Counted from the stretch's first letter, positions 52,651 to 61,930 are shown. The stretch: 64,000 bases of DNA from Halobacteriovorax marinus SJ (GCF_000210915.2 NC_016620.1:1116001-1180000), one strand, 5' to 3'. Notes: generated from the sequence alone by a model not told the origin. Numbers and translations: made by a program.

Positions 52651-53774
52651 TATAAATTCTTAGAGAAGATTCTATAGGTCTTATATGGCTTCGCTCCCAT
52701 TCTTAAAAGGGGCTTATTCATATTGAGGTTATCTTCTAGAATCCAGCTCATTTCGACTTCGTTATAACCAGCATCTAAGCCTAGTTTCTTTGTCTTAGTG
52801 TAGAGAATGGACTCTAGTCCTAACTTTCTATACTTCGATTTAACTCCCATAGTGAGTACTCTCATTCTGGTCATATATTTCTTAGCATTTAGTAATTTGA
52901 AAATACCAAAAGGAAGAAGCTTTCCATTAGGAACTTGCTTAAAGGCTTGATTGATATCTGGAAGGGCCACGATAAATCCAGCAGGCTCTCCAGCGACTTC
53001 ACAGATAAGAATGAGGTTAGGGTCGAGAATGGACTTCATATCTTTACATGTATGTTCCCATTCTTCTCGTAGCATTGGAATGAAGCCCCAATTCTTTTCC
53101 CAGGCATCATTGTAGATATCCCAGAGAATTTCAGTTTCATTCTTCCAGTCTTTCATATTTACTTTTCTGTAAGTTATTTTATTTGATTTCTCCGCCCTCG
53201 CTGAAATCTTCTCGATAATTTCTGGCATTTGAAAGTTTAAATCTAGTTGGTAGGCGAGGAGGTCTTTACTCTTTGAGTATCCAAGAGACTCTGTGAGCTT
53301 TTGATGGTACGGATTATTGTAGGTCATCATAATTTGAGGGTCGTCGCTAAAACCATCAATGAGTGTTCCTACTGTATAGTTGGTAGAAGGGTTTGCTGGC
53401 CCTCTAATTTCACTCTTACCTTGCGCCTTGATATATTCTTCCGCAGCTTGAAATAAGCTCTTAAAAACTTCTTCATCCTCAATAGATTCGAAGAATCCGT
53501 AGAAACCGATATTTTCATCGTGGAATTCATTGTGCTTGTGATTTATGATGGCCTGTATTCTTCCGACATCTTTACCATCTTTAACCGCCATCCATGATTT
53601 TATTTCAGCGGTTTTATAAAATGGATGTTTAGGGCTGAATTGTTCGTTGAGTGAGAGTTTGAGTTGAGGGACCCAGACTGGATCCCCTTTATATAATTTC
53701 CATTGAAGGTCTATAAAACGTTTTCTATCCTTTTTATTTCTTAGGACATCTACTTCTTCAATTTGAACACTCAT
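52650..53774 (-). CDS. GNAT-fold acyltransferase, candidate bacterial ceramide synthase
   Basis: The 374-residue protein has a C-terminal GNAT domain (LILICEVAGEPAGFIVALPDI, MRVLTMGVKSKYRKLGLESIL) and an N-terminal half with RGPANPSTNYTVGTLIDGF and MMTYNNPYHQKLTESLGYSKSKDLLAY. Proteins of this type sit next to bacterial serine palmitoyltransferases, and one in Caulobacter (bCerS) N-acylates the long-chain base. It lies eight bases downstream of the palmitoyltransferase gene. The enzymatic role is inferred from context and the shared architecture. Confidence 0.88.
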   Translation of the reverse strand: MSVQIEEVDVLRNKKDRKRFIDLQWKLYKGDPVWVPQLKLSLNEQFSPKHPFYKTAEIKSWMAVKDGKDVGRIQAIINHKHNEFHDENIGFYGFFESIEDEEVFKSLFQAAEEYIKAQGKSEIRGPANPSTNYTVGTLIDGFSDDPQIMMTYNNPYHQKLTESLGYSKSKDLLAYQLDLNFQMPEIIEKISARAEKSNKITYRKVNMKDWKNETEILWDIYNDAWEKNWGFIPMLREEWEHTCKDMKSILDPNLILICEVAGEPAGFIVALPDINQAFKQVPNGKLLPFGIFKLLNAKKYMTRMRVLTMGVKSKYRKLGLESILYTKTKKLGLDAGYNEVEMSWILEDNLNMNKPLLRMGAKPYKTYRIFSKNL

Positions 53775-53782
53775 TCTCTTTC

Positions 53783-54988
53783 CTAGTGGTGTATTCCCGG
53801 TATATCAAATTCTTTCTTGGCCATTTTAAAGACCTCAAGTACTTTTGTTAGCTCTTCGATTGAATGGCTTGCCATATAACTTGTTCTAATTAATGCTTCA
53901 CCTTGTGGTACAGCTGGAGCAAGTACAGGAGTTGCAAATACTCCCATATCTCCTAGGAACTTAGTTACTTGCATGGCCTTGAGATCATCGCCGATAAATA
54001 CTGGGATGATTGGCGTTTCTGATTCATATGTGTAGAAACCGATTTCTTTAAATCCGTTTCTAATAAATTCGACATTCTTCCATAGTCTTGGGTGAATAGT
54101 ATCGTCAGACATGATGACATCTACACAAGCACCAACTGTGGCAACCGCTGATGGAGGCATAGATGCTGAGAACATAAATGATCTCGCTGTATGTTTAACG
54201 TAGTCGATACTTTCTTTTGTTCCTGAAAGTACTCCACCAATTGAAGCAAAAGACTTAGAGAATGTTCCCATGTTGAAGTCAACTTTCTCAGTTACTCCAA
54301 AATGGTTCATTGTTCCACGACCTTTTTCTCCCATAACTCCTATACCGTGAGCGTCGTCAACGTAAACGATTGCTCCGTACTTGTCGGCAAGCTCAATAAC
54401 TTTATCTAACTTAAGAATCTTTCCTGTCATTGAGAAAACACCGTCAGCAACAATCACAACATTCTTAAAACGATTTACGTTTGCTGCCAATTGCTCTTCA
54501 AGAGACTCCATATCGTTGTGCTTATATTTAAATGTAGCACCTAGTGCGAGTCTTGAAGCATCGATAAGTGAAGCGTGGTTTTCAGAATCAAAGATCATGC
54601 AATCTCTAGGACCACAAATCGCTGATAGTGCACCAAGGTTTGTTTGCATACCTGTTGAAAAACAAAGCGCAGCTTCATGTCCTAAGTAATTCGCTAACTT
54701 CTCTTCTAGCTCTTCGTGAATACTTAAGTTACCATTTAGAAATCTTGAACCAGTACAACCTGTACCATACTTTTCTATCGCCTTAATGGAAGCTTCAACC
54801 ACGTGAGGGTGATGAGTTAATCCTAAGTAGTTATTTGAGCCAATCATGATTTGATCTTTATTATCAAATGTAATTACTGAACCTTCTGAGGCCTCAATTG
54901 CTCTAAAGAACGGATAGAGGTTATTAGATTTCAGTAGATTTGCTTTTTCGAGGATTTTCGAGTTACTTCCAACAAATTTAGACGTCAT
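53783..54988 (-). CDS. spt: Serine palmitoyltransferase-like PLP enzyme
   Basis: This alpha-oxoamine synthase (401 residues) condenses an amino acid with an acyl-CoA. Family blocks are NNYLGLTHHP, GTGCTGSRFLNGN, FDSENHASLIDASRLA, VDDAHGIGVMG and the PLP Lys in GTFSKSFASIGG. LYPFFRAIEASEG near the N-terminus and the LAPAVPQGEALIRTSYMASHS end are typical of bacterial serine palmitoyltransferases rather than KBL or BioF. The GNAT and reductase genes that follow fit this. The leader contains a CTAG-flanked hairpin (55040-55061). Confidence 0.92.
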   Translation of the reverse strand: MTSKFVGSNSKILEKANLLKSNNLYPFFRAIEASEGSVITFDNKDQIMIGSNNYLGLTHHPHVVEASIKAIEKYGTGCTGSRFLNGNLSIHEELEEKLANYLGHEAALCFSTGMQTNLGALSAICGPRDCMIFDSENHASLIDASRLALGATFKYKHNDMESLEEQLAANVNRFKNVVIVADGVFSMTGKILKLDKVIELADKYGAIVYVDDAHGIGVMGEKGRGTMNHFGVTEKVDFNMGTFSKSFASIGGVLSGTKESIDYVKHTARSFMFSASMPPSAVATVGACVDVIMSDDTIHPRLWKNVEFIRNGFKEIGFYTYESETPIIPVFIGDDLKAMQVTKFLGDMGVFATPVLAPAVPQGEALIRTSYMASHSIEELTKVLEVFKMAKKEFDIPGIHH

Positions 54989-55039
54989 GTATTTTCCAAT
55001 TCAAGTGTGTTTATCTATTTTAATTTGAGATCATATTTT

Positions 55040-55061
55040 CTAGCCCTTACTGGGGTGCTAG
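55040..55061 (-). promoter_or_regulatory. Imperfect hairpin in the spt leader region
   Basis: CTAG at both ends with an inner CCC/GGG pairing encloses a short loop, about 50 bases before the spt start. It could be a regulator site or an RNA stem; nothing more can be said. Confidence 0.25.
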
Positions 55062-55192
55062 TCAACGATTTCTTTGATGCAGTGAAAGAACTATATATCA
55101 ATAAAATTAGACAAGATTTCTATAACTTACCGAAATAATAATAAACCTCATAATATCTTGATTTTAGAGCTAGAAAACATTACTTAAGGAGG

Positions 55193-56176
55193 GTGAAAAA
55201 TAAATTAATCCTCCTAACTTCTATTGCTCTTTTCCTTGGCGGTGCCTTTGGCCTTTATTGGACTAAGTCTGGGCGTGGAGTTCAGCAGCACAAAGTCGTT
55301 AAGAAATTTGACCCCCTTCTCGCCAATGAAAGTGATGTCTATTCTAGAGTTGAAAGTGCACATGGAGATAGGATTTCTTCACTTCTTCGCGAATCTAAAA
55401 AAAAGAAACCGGCCATTGCCACTTGGATATTTGAAAATTTTGATAAAGAGAAGACTATAGTTCAAGAAGCGATGTTAATTGCACTTGGAAATTATAGAAC
55501 TCAGGAGGCACTTGATTTCTTGATCTCTAAAGTTGTGAAGCAAGATAATGAGAATCTCTCGATTTATGCTCTTAAAGGCCTCTCCCTACATGAAGATGAA
55601 AAGAGAGTTGCCGCCTTAAAGCAAGTTGAGGTGAGTGGGAGAAGCGATTACTTACAAATTAATTATCACTTCACACTATTTAAAACGAAGAGCTTTTTTA
55701 GAGATAAAAAGGAAGATCTAAATTGGTTAGTCGATAAAGGAATGAAGCTAGGGGACTCTAAAGAGCTTGTGGCCATTGTTATGGGACTATCGCAATTCGT
55801 TCCAAATTTTGAGAAACTCCACGATCTACTTAAGCATATTCTCTTTCACTCTAAGAGTGAGCTTCTAATTAATAGGGCGGTTATTCATCTCTCTGTCTAC
55901 AGTTCTGGTTGGCTTAAGATACAAACGAAGAAAGTACTTAGCTCAAATAATAGAATCTTATTAAGAGAGTTTCTCTCTCGCTCAGGAGCATTTTGTCCTT
56001 TAAATATTTGGAAGGCCTTTGATGAGTACGCCATTAGGTACGACAAATTGGGTGCAGTAGAAATGGCATCAAGGGTGAATATGGTTAAAGCGAAAGAGTT
56101 AGGTCAGAGGGTAGGTGTAGATTCTGCTAAATTAGAAGGCATTTTAAAGGAAGAAAATACGACACTTTGTTACTAA
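55193..56176 (+). CDS. Exported or membrane-anchored HEAT-like repeat protein
   Basis: The 327-residue product has an N-terminal hydrophobic helix (LILLTSIALFLGGAFGLYW). An alpha-helical repeat region follows, with IVQEAMLIALGNYRTQEALDFLISKVV and ENLSIYALKGLSLHEDEKRVAALKQV resembling HEAT or PBS-lyase repeats. Such scaffolds bind other proteins. The only start I find is a GTG directly touching AAGGAGG, which is closer than the ribosome normally accepts. It overlaps the convergent PilZ gene by four bases. Confidence 0.7.
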   Translation: MKNKLILLTSIALFLGGAFGLYWTKSGRGVQQHKVVKKFDPLLANESDVYSRVESAHGDRISSLLRESKKKKPAIATWIFENFDKEKTIVQEAMLIALGNYRTQEALDFLISKVVKQDNENLSIYALKGLSLHEDEKRVAALKQVEVSGRSDYLQINYHFTLFKTKSFFRDKKEDLNWLVDKGMKLGDSKELVAIVMGLSQFVPNFEKLHDLLKHILFHSKSELLINRAVIHLSVYSSGWLKIQTKKVLSSNNRILLREFLSRSGAFCPLNIWKAFDEYAIRYDKLGAVEMASRVNMVKAKELGQRVGVDSAKLEGILKEENTTLCY

Positions 56177-56922
56177 GCTTTTAGTTTGCCTTCTTTCATT
56201 TTCTTTCTAATTTCCTCTGCTCTAGCTTCACCATTTATTGATTTGAATAGATCTTCTTCTGTATTCTTTGGAACGTCAATGAAAGCAATTCCCACTTTAA
56301 AAACTCCAGTAGGCTTTTCTTCCGTGTCTTTTACTGGCCAAGTTTTGGCAATCTTTGCTTGAGGAATTTCAAATTTGTCCACGTTTAGTCTTAGTAGACA
56401 GTCTTTGAAAATTTCGCCCTCTGGATATTTAACTAAATCTGTTTCATCTATAGAAAATGAAGTTCCACCAGCTGAAATATCGTGAGCATCATAAACTGTT
56501 TCATTGATTTTAAATTGAATTTTTACAAAGTTATTTGCTGATAGTCTGTAATTAGATCTCTGCTGAGATCTATAGACCTCTTTTGTTATATGAATGAAGT
56601 AGTCTTTCTCTTCTGGGTCGTAGCGAAGGATACCATAAGTAAAATATTGGAACTTATTATAGTTAACTTTTAGAAAAATCTCTTTATCAGTGAGCTTTGA
56701 CTTTGAAAGCATAGAAAGAAATCCACCCTTAGATTTTAGGGTTAACTTTTGGGCCTCATTGAAAGTAGTAAGGTCATATTCCTCTACTTCTTTGTCAGAT
56801 TGACCTTGGGACCAGATATAGCAAACGAGTTTCTCTTTACTGGCAGAGCTGAATACTTCTTTAACTTCGTCTAACTCAACGATCGAAAAGTAATGTTTTT
56901 TATTTGCGTCTTTTTTGCTCAT
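56173..56922 (-). CDS. PilZ-domain c-di-GMP-binding protein
   Basis: The 249-residue protein has a YcgR-N-like beta domain and a C-terminal PilZ domain. The c-di-GMP motif RxxxR lies in SQQRSNYRLSANNF, and the second motif in DAHDISAGGTSFSI. The protein should bind c-di-GMP and adjust motility, adhesion or secretion. It is divergent from pepN, with inverted repeats in the shared region. Confidence 0.88.
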   Translation of the reverse strand: MSKKDANKKHYFSIVELDEVKEVFSSASKEKLVCYIWSQGQSDKEVEEYDLTTFNEAQKLTLKSKGGFLSMLSKSKLTDKEIFLKVNYNKFQYFTYGILRYDPEEKDYFIHITKEVYRSQQRSNYRLSANNFVKIQFKINETVYDAHDISAGGTSFSIDETDLVKYPEGEIFKDCLLRLNVDKFEIPQAKIAKTWPVKDTEEKPTGVFKVGIAFIDVPKNTEEDLFKSINGEARAEEIRKKMKEGKLKA

Positions 56923-56990
56923 AGCTAAAATACTGTTTTTATATCCTTTATAATATTTTAAACAAAATCTTAATTTTTATAAAGTAGAGT

Positions 56991-57020
56991 GTAACTAGGG
57001 AATAATTTTCAACTAGTTAC
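56991..57020. promoter_or_regulatory. Inverted repeat GTAACTAG-N14-CTAGTTAC
   Basis: Perfect 8-bp arms lie between the divergent PilZ and pepN genes. The position suggests a regulator site, though a hairpin is also possible. Confidence 0.35.
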
Positions 57021-57050
57021 TTGTTTTATTGCTATATTTTTATCCGTTCT

Positions 57051-57089
57051 CCCCATGACAAATGCCAAAAATGGGGTATATTGATCCCC
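57051..57089 (+). promoter_or_regulatory. Two mutually exclusive stems in the pepN leader
   Basis: CCCCAT (57051-57056) can pair with ATGGGG (57071-57076), and the same GGGG can pair with CCCC (57086-57089). The arrangement could switch between two folds, but the second stem has only four pairs. Confidence 0.3.
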
Positions 57090-57119
57090 TCAATGAAAAT
57101 TCTATAAAAAGGACTATAT

Positions 57120-59777
57120 ATGAAGGACGCATCACCCCAAACTATCTTTCTTAAAGACTACACTCCATCTGACTATTTGATCTCTAAAATTCATCTAACT
57201 TTTGATTTAGATGATACAAATACTCAGGTAATTTCTAAGATGAATGTTTCAGCTAATTACGATTTTAAATCACTAAAGAGAGACCTCGTTTTAAATGGTG
57301 AAGAGCTTACATTGAACAAAATCTTTGTTGATGGTGTAGAGCTTGGAGCTGATCAATATGAGTTGATTGAAGATGGTCTCGTCATTAAAGAAGTAAAAGA
57401 AGAGTTTATTCTTGAGATTCATAATACGATTAATCCTCTGGCCAATAAAGCGCTAGACGGACTTTATAAGTCTGGATCAATTTTTTGTACTCAAAATGAA
57501 CCTGAAGGTTTTAGAAGAATTACTTACTTTATAGATAGACCAGATATTATGGCCGTTTATACAACTAAGGTCATTGCTGATAAGGCAAAGTATCCAGTTC
57601 TCTTATCAAACGGAAATCCAATCGACTCTGGTGACCTAGAGGGTGGTAAGCACTTTGTTGAGTGGTTAGATCCATTTGTAAAGCCATCTTATCTCTACGC
57701 TCTTGTCGCTGGAGACTTAGGACTAGTTCAAGATGAATTTACAACTATGAGTGGAAGAAAAATCGATCTTAGAATCTACGTTGATAAGGGTAATGAGTCC
57801 AAATGTGATCATGCCATGGAGAGTTTAAAGAATTCTATGCGTTGGGATGAAGAAGTTTATGGACGTGAATATGATCTCGATATCTATATGATTGTTGCGG
57901 TAGATGCATTTAATATGGGAGCGATGGAAAATAAGGGATTAAATATCTTCAACTCTGCCTACGTTCTTGCAGATCCAAAAACAGCAACGGATTCAAATTT
58001 CTTTGGTGTGGAAGGCGTTATTGGACATGAGTACTTTCACAATTGGACAGGTAATAGAATAACTTGTAGAGATTGGTTTCAGTTAACTCTTAAAGAGGGA
58101 CTCACAGTTTTTAGAGATCAAGAGTTCTCTTCTGATATGAATTCTAGAGTTGTAAATAGAATCGCAAATATTAAGACTCTTAAATCTAGACAATTTGTAG
58201 AAGACGCAGGACCAACAGCTCACCCAATTAAGCCTAGTAGCTATATTGAAATTAATAATTTCTACACAATGACAATTTATGAGAAAGGCTCTGAAGTTAT
58301 TCGTATGATTCATACTCTCTTAGGTGCTGATGGATTCAGAAAAGGGACAGATAAGTACTTTGAACTCTTTGATGGACAAGCAGTAACGACAGAGGACTTC
58401 ATTCATGCAATGAGTGTGGCCAATGACAATTACGACTTTACTCAATTTAAGAATTGGTATCATCAAGCGGGAACACCTATGCTTGATATCAAAACTTCTT
58501 ATAACGAAGCGGCAAAAGAGTACTCAATTACAGTAACTCAAAGCTGTAAGCCAACTCCTGGTCAAGATGAGAAGAAACCTTATCATATGCCATTTGGTCT
58601 TGGGTTAGTAAGTAAAGATGGAGCGGACTTTCCTCTTAAATTAAAAGAAGTCTTCACGGCGCAACCACAAATTGAAGAAAATATTCTGCACTTAACTCAA
58701 GAGAGCGAGACGTTCACATTTACTGGGATTGATCATGAGCCGGTACCTTCATTCAATAGAGGTTTCAGTGCGCCAGTAAACTTAAAGTCCGATAGACCAC
58801 TAAGTGATTTTGTTTTTCTTATGGCCAATGATAACGATGAGTATAATCGATATGAATCGGCTCAGGCCCTTGCTATTGAATTGATGTCATGTCTTGTTAA
58901 AGATGCGGCCAATGGAGTCCCGCTTAAACTTGATGCTCCTTTTATCAAAGCTTATGGAGAGCTAATAAAAGATGAATCTTTAGATAATTCTTTCAAGGCC
59001 CTTATCTTAGATATTCCATCAGAGGGAATTCTACATCAGGCACAAGATGTTGTAGATTTTGAGAATACATTCAAGGTTCGCAAATTTGTTAAAGAGACTC
59101 TTGCAAAGACATATGAGCAAGAGCTTAGTGCTATCTACGATAGTCTCAATGTAGATAAGGAATACTCACTTTCTCCTGAAGCAATGGGTGAGAGAGAACT
59201 GAAGAATCTAGTTCTTGGTTTATTATTAAGCACAGGAAACTCAAAATATGATGACCTTGCTTATGAGCAATTTGTAAAAGCAACAAATATGACTGACGAA
59301 TTCGCAGCACTAACTATGATTATTCATAGTGACTCTAAATACGCAGATGAAGTTATTGAAAAGTTCTTCATTAAGTGGAAGCATGAGACTTTAGTTATGC
59401 AAAAGTGGTTAACCGCTCAAGCTAGTGCAAGAGGTGAGAAAACTCTTGGAAGAGTGAAAGAGTTACTGAGTAATGAAGTGTATGACAAGTCTGTTCCAAA
59501 CCTTGTTAGATCTTTGATTGGAACTTTTACGGCAAACTATACAGAGTTCCACAATACTTCAGGTGTTGGTTATGAGTTTATTACAAATCAAATTATTGAT
59601 ATTGATAAATTAAATCCACAGATGGCCTCAAGACTTGCTGGAAGCTTTAAAGATTACAAACGTCTTCCAAGTGACTTGAAAGCACTAGTAAAGACATCTT
59701 TAGAGAGAATACTTGCAGAGAAGGACATCTCTAGAAATGTCTATGAAATCGTATCTAAAACCCACGCGGATAGCTAG
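57120..59777 (+). CDS. pepN: Aminopeptidase N
   Basis: This M1-family zinc metalloprotease removes N-terminal residues from peptides in the cytoplasm. The exopeptidase motif GAMEN is at 267-271, and zinc ligands His303 and His307 with Glu326 lie in HEYFHNWTGNRITCRDWFQLTLKEGLT. The 885 residues and the C-terminal helical bowl match E. coli PepN. AAAGGA lies before the ATG. It would help to use peptides gained from prey. Confidence 0.96.
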   Translation: MKDASPQTIFLKDYTPSDYLISKIHLTFDLDDTNTQVISKMNVSANYDFKSLKRDLVLNGEELTLNKIFVDGVELGADQYELIEDGLVIKEVKEEFILEIHNTINPLANKALDGLYKSGSIFCTQNEPEGFRRITYFIDRPDIMAVYTTKVIADKAKYPVLLSNGNPIDSGDLEGGKHFVEWLDPFVKPSYLYALVAGDLGLVQDEFTTMSGRKIDLRIYVDKGNESKCDHAMESLKNSMRWDEEVYGREYDLDIYMIVAVDAFNMGAMENKGLNIFNSAYVLADPKTATDSNFFGVEGVIGHEYFHNWTGNRITCRDWFQLTLKEGLTVFRDQEFSSDMNSRVVNRIANIKTLKSRQFVEDAGPTAHPIKPSSYIEINNFYTMTIYEKGSEVIRMIHTLLGADGFRKGTDKYFELFDGQAVTTEDFIHAMSVANDNYDFTQFKNWYHQAGTPMLDIKTSYNEAAKEYSITVTQSCKPTPGQDEKKPYHMPFGLGLVSKDGADFPLKLKEVFTAQPQIEENILHLTQESETFTFTGIDHEPVPSFNRGFSAPVNLKSDRPLSDFVFLMANDNDEYNRYESAQALAIELMSCLVKDAANGVPLKLDAPFIKAYGELIKDESLDNSFKALILDIPSEGILHQAQDVVDFENTFKVRKFVKETLAKTYEQELSAIYDSLNVDKEYSLSPEAMGERELKNLVLGLLLSTGNSKYDDLAYEQFVKATNMTDEFAALTMIIHSDSKYADEVIEKFFIKWKHETLVMQKWLTAQASARGEKTLGRVKELLSNEVYDKSVPNLVRSLIGTFTANYTEFHNTSGVGYEFITNQIIDIDKLNPQMASRLAGSFKDYKRLPSDLKALVKTSLERILAEKDISRNVYEIVSKTHADS

Positions 59778-59797
59778 ATAAGTGATTTGGAGAGTTT

Positions 59798-60520
59798 ATG
59801 TATAAGAGAGTAATGAGTATCTTTATTATTTTTTTTATTTCTTTGACTTCATTTGCTGAAGTTAAAAGTGAAGCTAAAGAGAAAGTTACTCTATATACAT
59901 TTTTAATTCCTCGCTATGTTGAATCGAAAGAGAAAGGCGAGTTCATAGTTCTAGCTAAAAAGTTAGCAGAACTCGCTGGTTTTGATTTAACCATTGAGGT
60001 TTACCCTGCCAAGAGAGCTCTCCAGAAGTTTTCCGAAGGATCAGCAGACGGTTACTTTCCTGCATTAGATACTTTAAATCCATTTAGTGTTTATAAAACT
60101 TCAGACTTCTATATAAAAGAAGATTTTGTATTTCAGATGAAGGGGAAGAATTATTTAACTCATAAGAGTCCTAAGGCGTGTCTAACTAGTGGTTATCCAT
60201 ATACGAAGTCGGTGCTCGAAAATAAGAAGTGGGAAGTTATCTACGCAAAGTCTGATGAGAAGTGTTTAGAGCTTCTTAGTATTGATAGGGCCCAAGTCTT
60301 TGTAGGGGAAGAGTATACGGCCATTGCAGCACTTAAAAGTCTTAAAATAATTGATAGCGTTGCTTACGATAGATTTAGACCTATCTCTACTCAGAATGTT
60401 TACTTTGCCTTTAGTGAGAATAAGAGAGGCAAGATTTTGAGTCAAAAGTTCGATCAGGCCCTAAAGAAGTTAGTTATGAATGGATTTTATGATTCGCTTT
60501 TTCCTGAGAAGCAGAGGTAA
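59798..60520 (+). CDS. Periplasmic solute-binding protein, family 3-like (first paralogue)
   Basis: The 240-residue protein has a signal peptide ending TSFAE and a two-lobed binding fold of SBP_bac_3 type. LYTFLIPRYVESKEKGEF, IEVYPAKRALQKFSEGSADGYFPAL and KPVD-like DRAQVFVGEEY are recognisable. It is 20 bases after pepN, so it may be co-transcribed. It has a close paralogue downstream, and no ABC permease or ATPase gene is near. It could be a free-standing sensor or orphan binding protein. Confidence 0.85.
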   Translation: MYKRVMSIFIIFFISLTSFAEVKSEAKEKVTLYTFLIPRYVESKEKGEFIVLAKKLAELAGFDLTIEVYPAKRALQKFSEGSADGYFPALDTLNPFSVYKTSDFYIKEDFVFQMKGKNYLTHKSPKACLTSGYPYTKSVLENKKWEVIYAKSDEKCLELLSIDRAQVFVGEEYTAIAALKSLKIIDSVAYDRFRPISTQNVYFAFSENKRGKILSQKFDQALKKLVMNGFYDSLFPEKQR

Positions 60521-60545
60521 AGTTTTTATCTTTACTTCTTTTTGT
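60517..60545 (+). terminator. Terminator between the two binding-protein genes
   Basis: GTAAAG and CTTTAC form a 6-bp stem with a 7-base loop, followed by TTCTTTTT. It overlaps the stop codon of the first binding-protein gene. Confidence 0.65.
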
Positions 60546-60658
60546 TTTTAATAGTTTAGAAAAGTTGTCTAGGTTAATTTCTTAACTTTTGGCTCCAATT
60601 CACTATCGTCAAGGAAACTTGAGTTTTCTGTCTTTTTAAATCCTCTTAAACTATTTTC

Positions 60659-61378
60659 ATGATGAAGATATTTCTAATTTTTATATTGTGGTTACCTTTG
60701 GTGATGGGTCACTCTACTGAGAAGATCAAGATAGGGACTTTTATTATTCCAAAGTATGTAAGATCAAACTCTGAAGGTGAGTTTGTTCAATTGGTAAAGG
60801 CCCTAGCTAAGAAGTCAGGTGTTGAAGTAGAAATTGTATTGATACCACCAAAGAGGGCCTATCAAGAGCTTGAACTTGGAACAATCCAAGGACTCTTTCC
60901 TGTGGTTGAATCTCGTGACTTTAGTCGATTTGAAACGATTACTGATTTCTATACTAAGGAAATGTACATCTTTGAGAAGGCCGGAGTTGACTATAAGAAG
61001 CTGAAAACTCCCAAGGTTTGTACAACTGAGGGCTACACTTATCCCGAAGGTTATATTCAATCTCAGGGCTGGAAGAAAGTCGTCACAGACTCAGATGAAA
61101 CATGTCTAAAGCTCTTAGATAAGAAGAGAGTTGATATCTTCATTGGTGAAGTGGTCACAGTAAATGATGCGATAAGAACTCTTGGACTGGATAAGAAGAT
61201 CGTTTACGATAAATTTAGTCCAATTACTTCTGAAAAGGTGACTCTCGCTTTTAAGAAGTCCACCCATGGAAAAAAATTAAGTGATTTATTTGATAAGGCC
61301 TTAAAAGAGATTATGATAGATAGAAGCTATGATAAGATTTTTTCAACAGGGGCCATCAAAATTGAAGGAAAGAAGTAA
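60659..61378 (+). CDS. Periplasmic solute-binding protein (second paralogue)
   Basis: The 239-residue protein is parallel to the preceding one: IGTFIIPKYVRSNSEGEFVQL, IPPKRAYQELELGTIQGLFPV, TDFYTKEMYIFEKAG, a paired Cys in KVCTTEGYTYPEG and ETCLKLL, and SPITSEKVTLAF. A signal peptide ends near VMGHS. The shared Cys pair suggests a disulfide in both. A second ATG three bases on is an equal start. The genes arose by tandem duplication and have diverged. Confidence 0.85.
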   Translation: MMKIFLIFILWLPLVMGHSTEKIKIGTFIIPKYVRSNSEGEFVQLVKALAKKSGVEVEIVLIPPKRAYQELELGTIQGLFPVVESRDFSRFETITDFYTKEMYIFEKAGVDYKKLKTPKVCTTEGYTYPEGYIQSQGWKKVVTDSDETCLKLLDKKRVDIFIGEVVTVNDAIRTLGLDKKIVYDKFSPITSEKVTLAFKKSTHGKKLSDLFDKALKEIMIDRSYDKIFSTGAIKIEGKK

Positions 61379-61880
61379 GGAATTTGAACAATTAAGAATA
61401 GATCAGGAGAATAAGGCCAGAGAAGAACTGCAAGGAAGTGGGCTCGATCAACTCATCTGTTTTACTCTAGATAATTTTGCTTTTCGCTATTTAGAGACCT
61501 CTCATACTAAGAATATTCAAACAGAGTTCCTTGGTGAAGGGATTTATAGTGTTCATAGCTTTGAGCTAGAGCCAATGTCAGCATTAAAAATTCAAGACCA
61601 AAAGGCAAAGAAGGGAATCGTGACTCTTGCTAAAAGGTTTTCGTCTACAAAAGGAGTAGGCCTTAAAGTTAAGCTTGAGCTGCTTTGCGATACTTCTAAG
61701 GTTGTGAATGGAAGTGGGACTATTCAATGCCATGCTGTCATTAACTGGAATATGGATAATGACTTTGAAGATGATATTGACTTTACATCAAAAAAATCAG
61801 TTAGTTATGACTTTTCAGATATATTGGATCTTAGGAATAAATTGGCCCTTCTATTAGAAGATGTCTGTACTATTTTTTAA
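61362..61880 (+). CDS. Soluble protein of unknown function
   Basis: The roughly 172-residue protein has a charged N-terminal helix (KERSKEFEQLRIDQENKAREEL) and then a beta-rich domain with KGVGLKVKLELLCDTSKVV and SGTIQCHAVINWN. No signal peptide or motif is recognised. The open frame begins at 61329, but a TTG at 61362 is placed better after AGGGG. It overlaps the end of the upstream gene by 17 bases. The start remains uncertain. Confidence 0.6.
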   Translation: MKERSKEFEQLRIDQENKAREELQGSGLDQLICFTLDNFAFRYLETSHTKNIQTEFLGEGIYSVHSFELEPMSALKIQDQKAKKGIVTLAKRFSSTKGVGLKVKLELLCDTSKVVNGSGTIQCHAVINWNMDNDFEDDIDFTSKKSVSYDFSDILDLRNKLALLLEDVCTIF

Positions 61881-61930
61881 GTTTGACTAGTGAAACTTAA
61901 GTTTGTATAAGCTCCATATTGGAGATTTTT

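Noticed and set aside
61878-61899. TAAGTTT-N8-AAACTTA repeat as a terminator
   Set aside because: The stem is seven A/T-rich pairs with no T-run after it, and the same base pattern is common in this genome.
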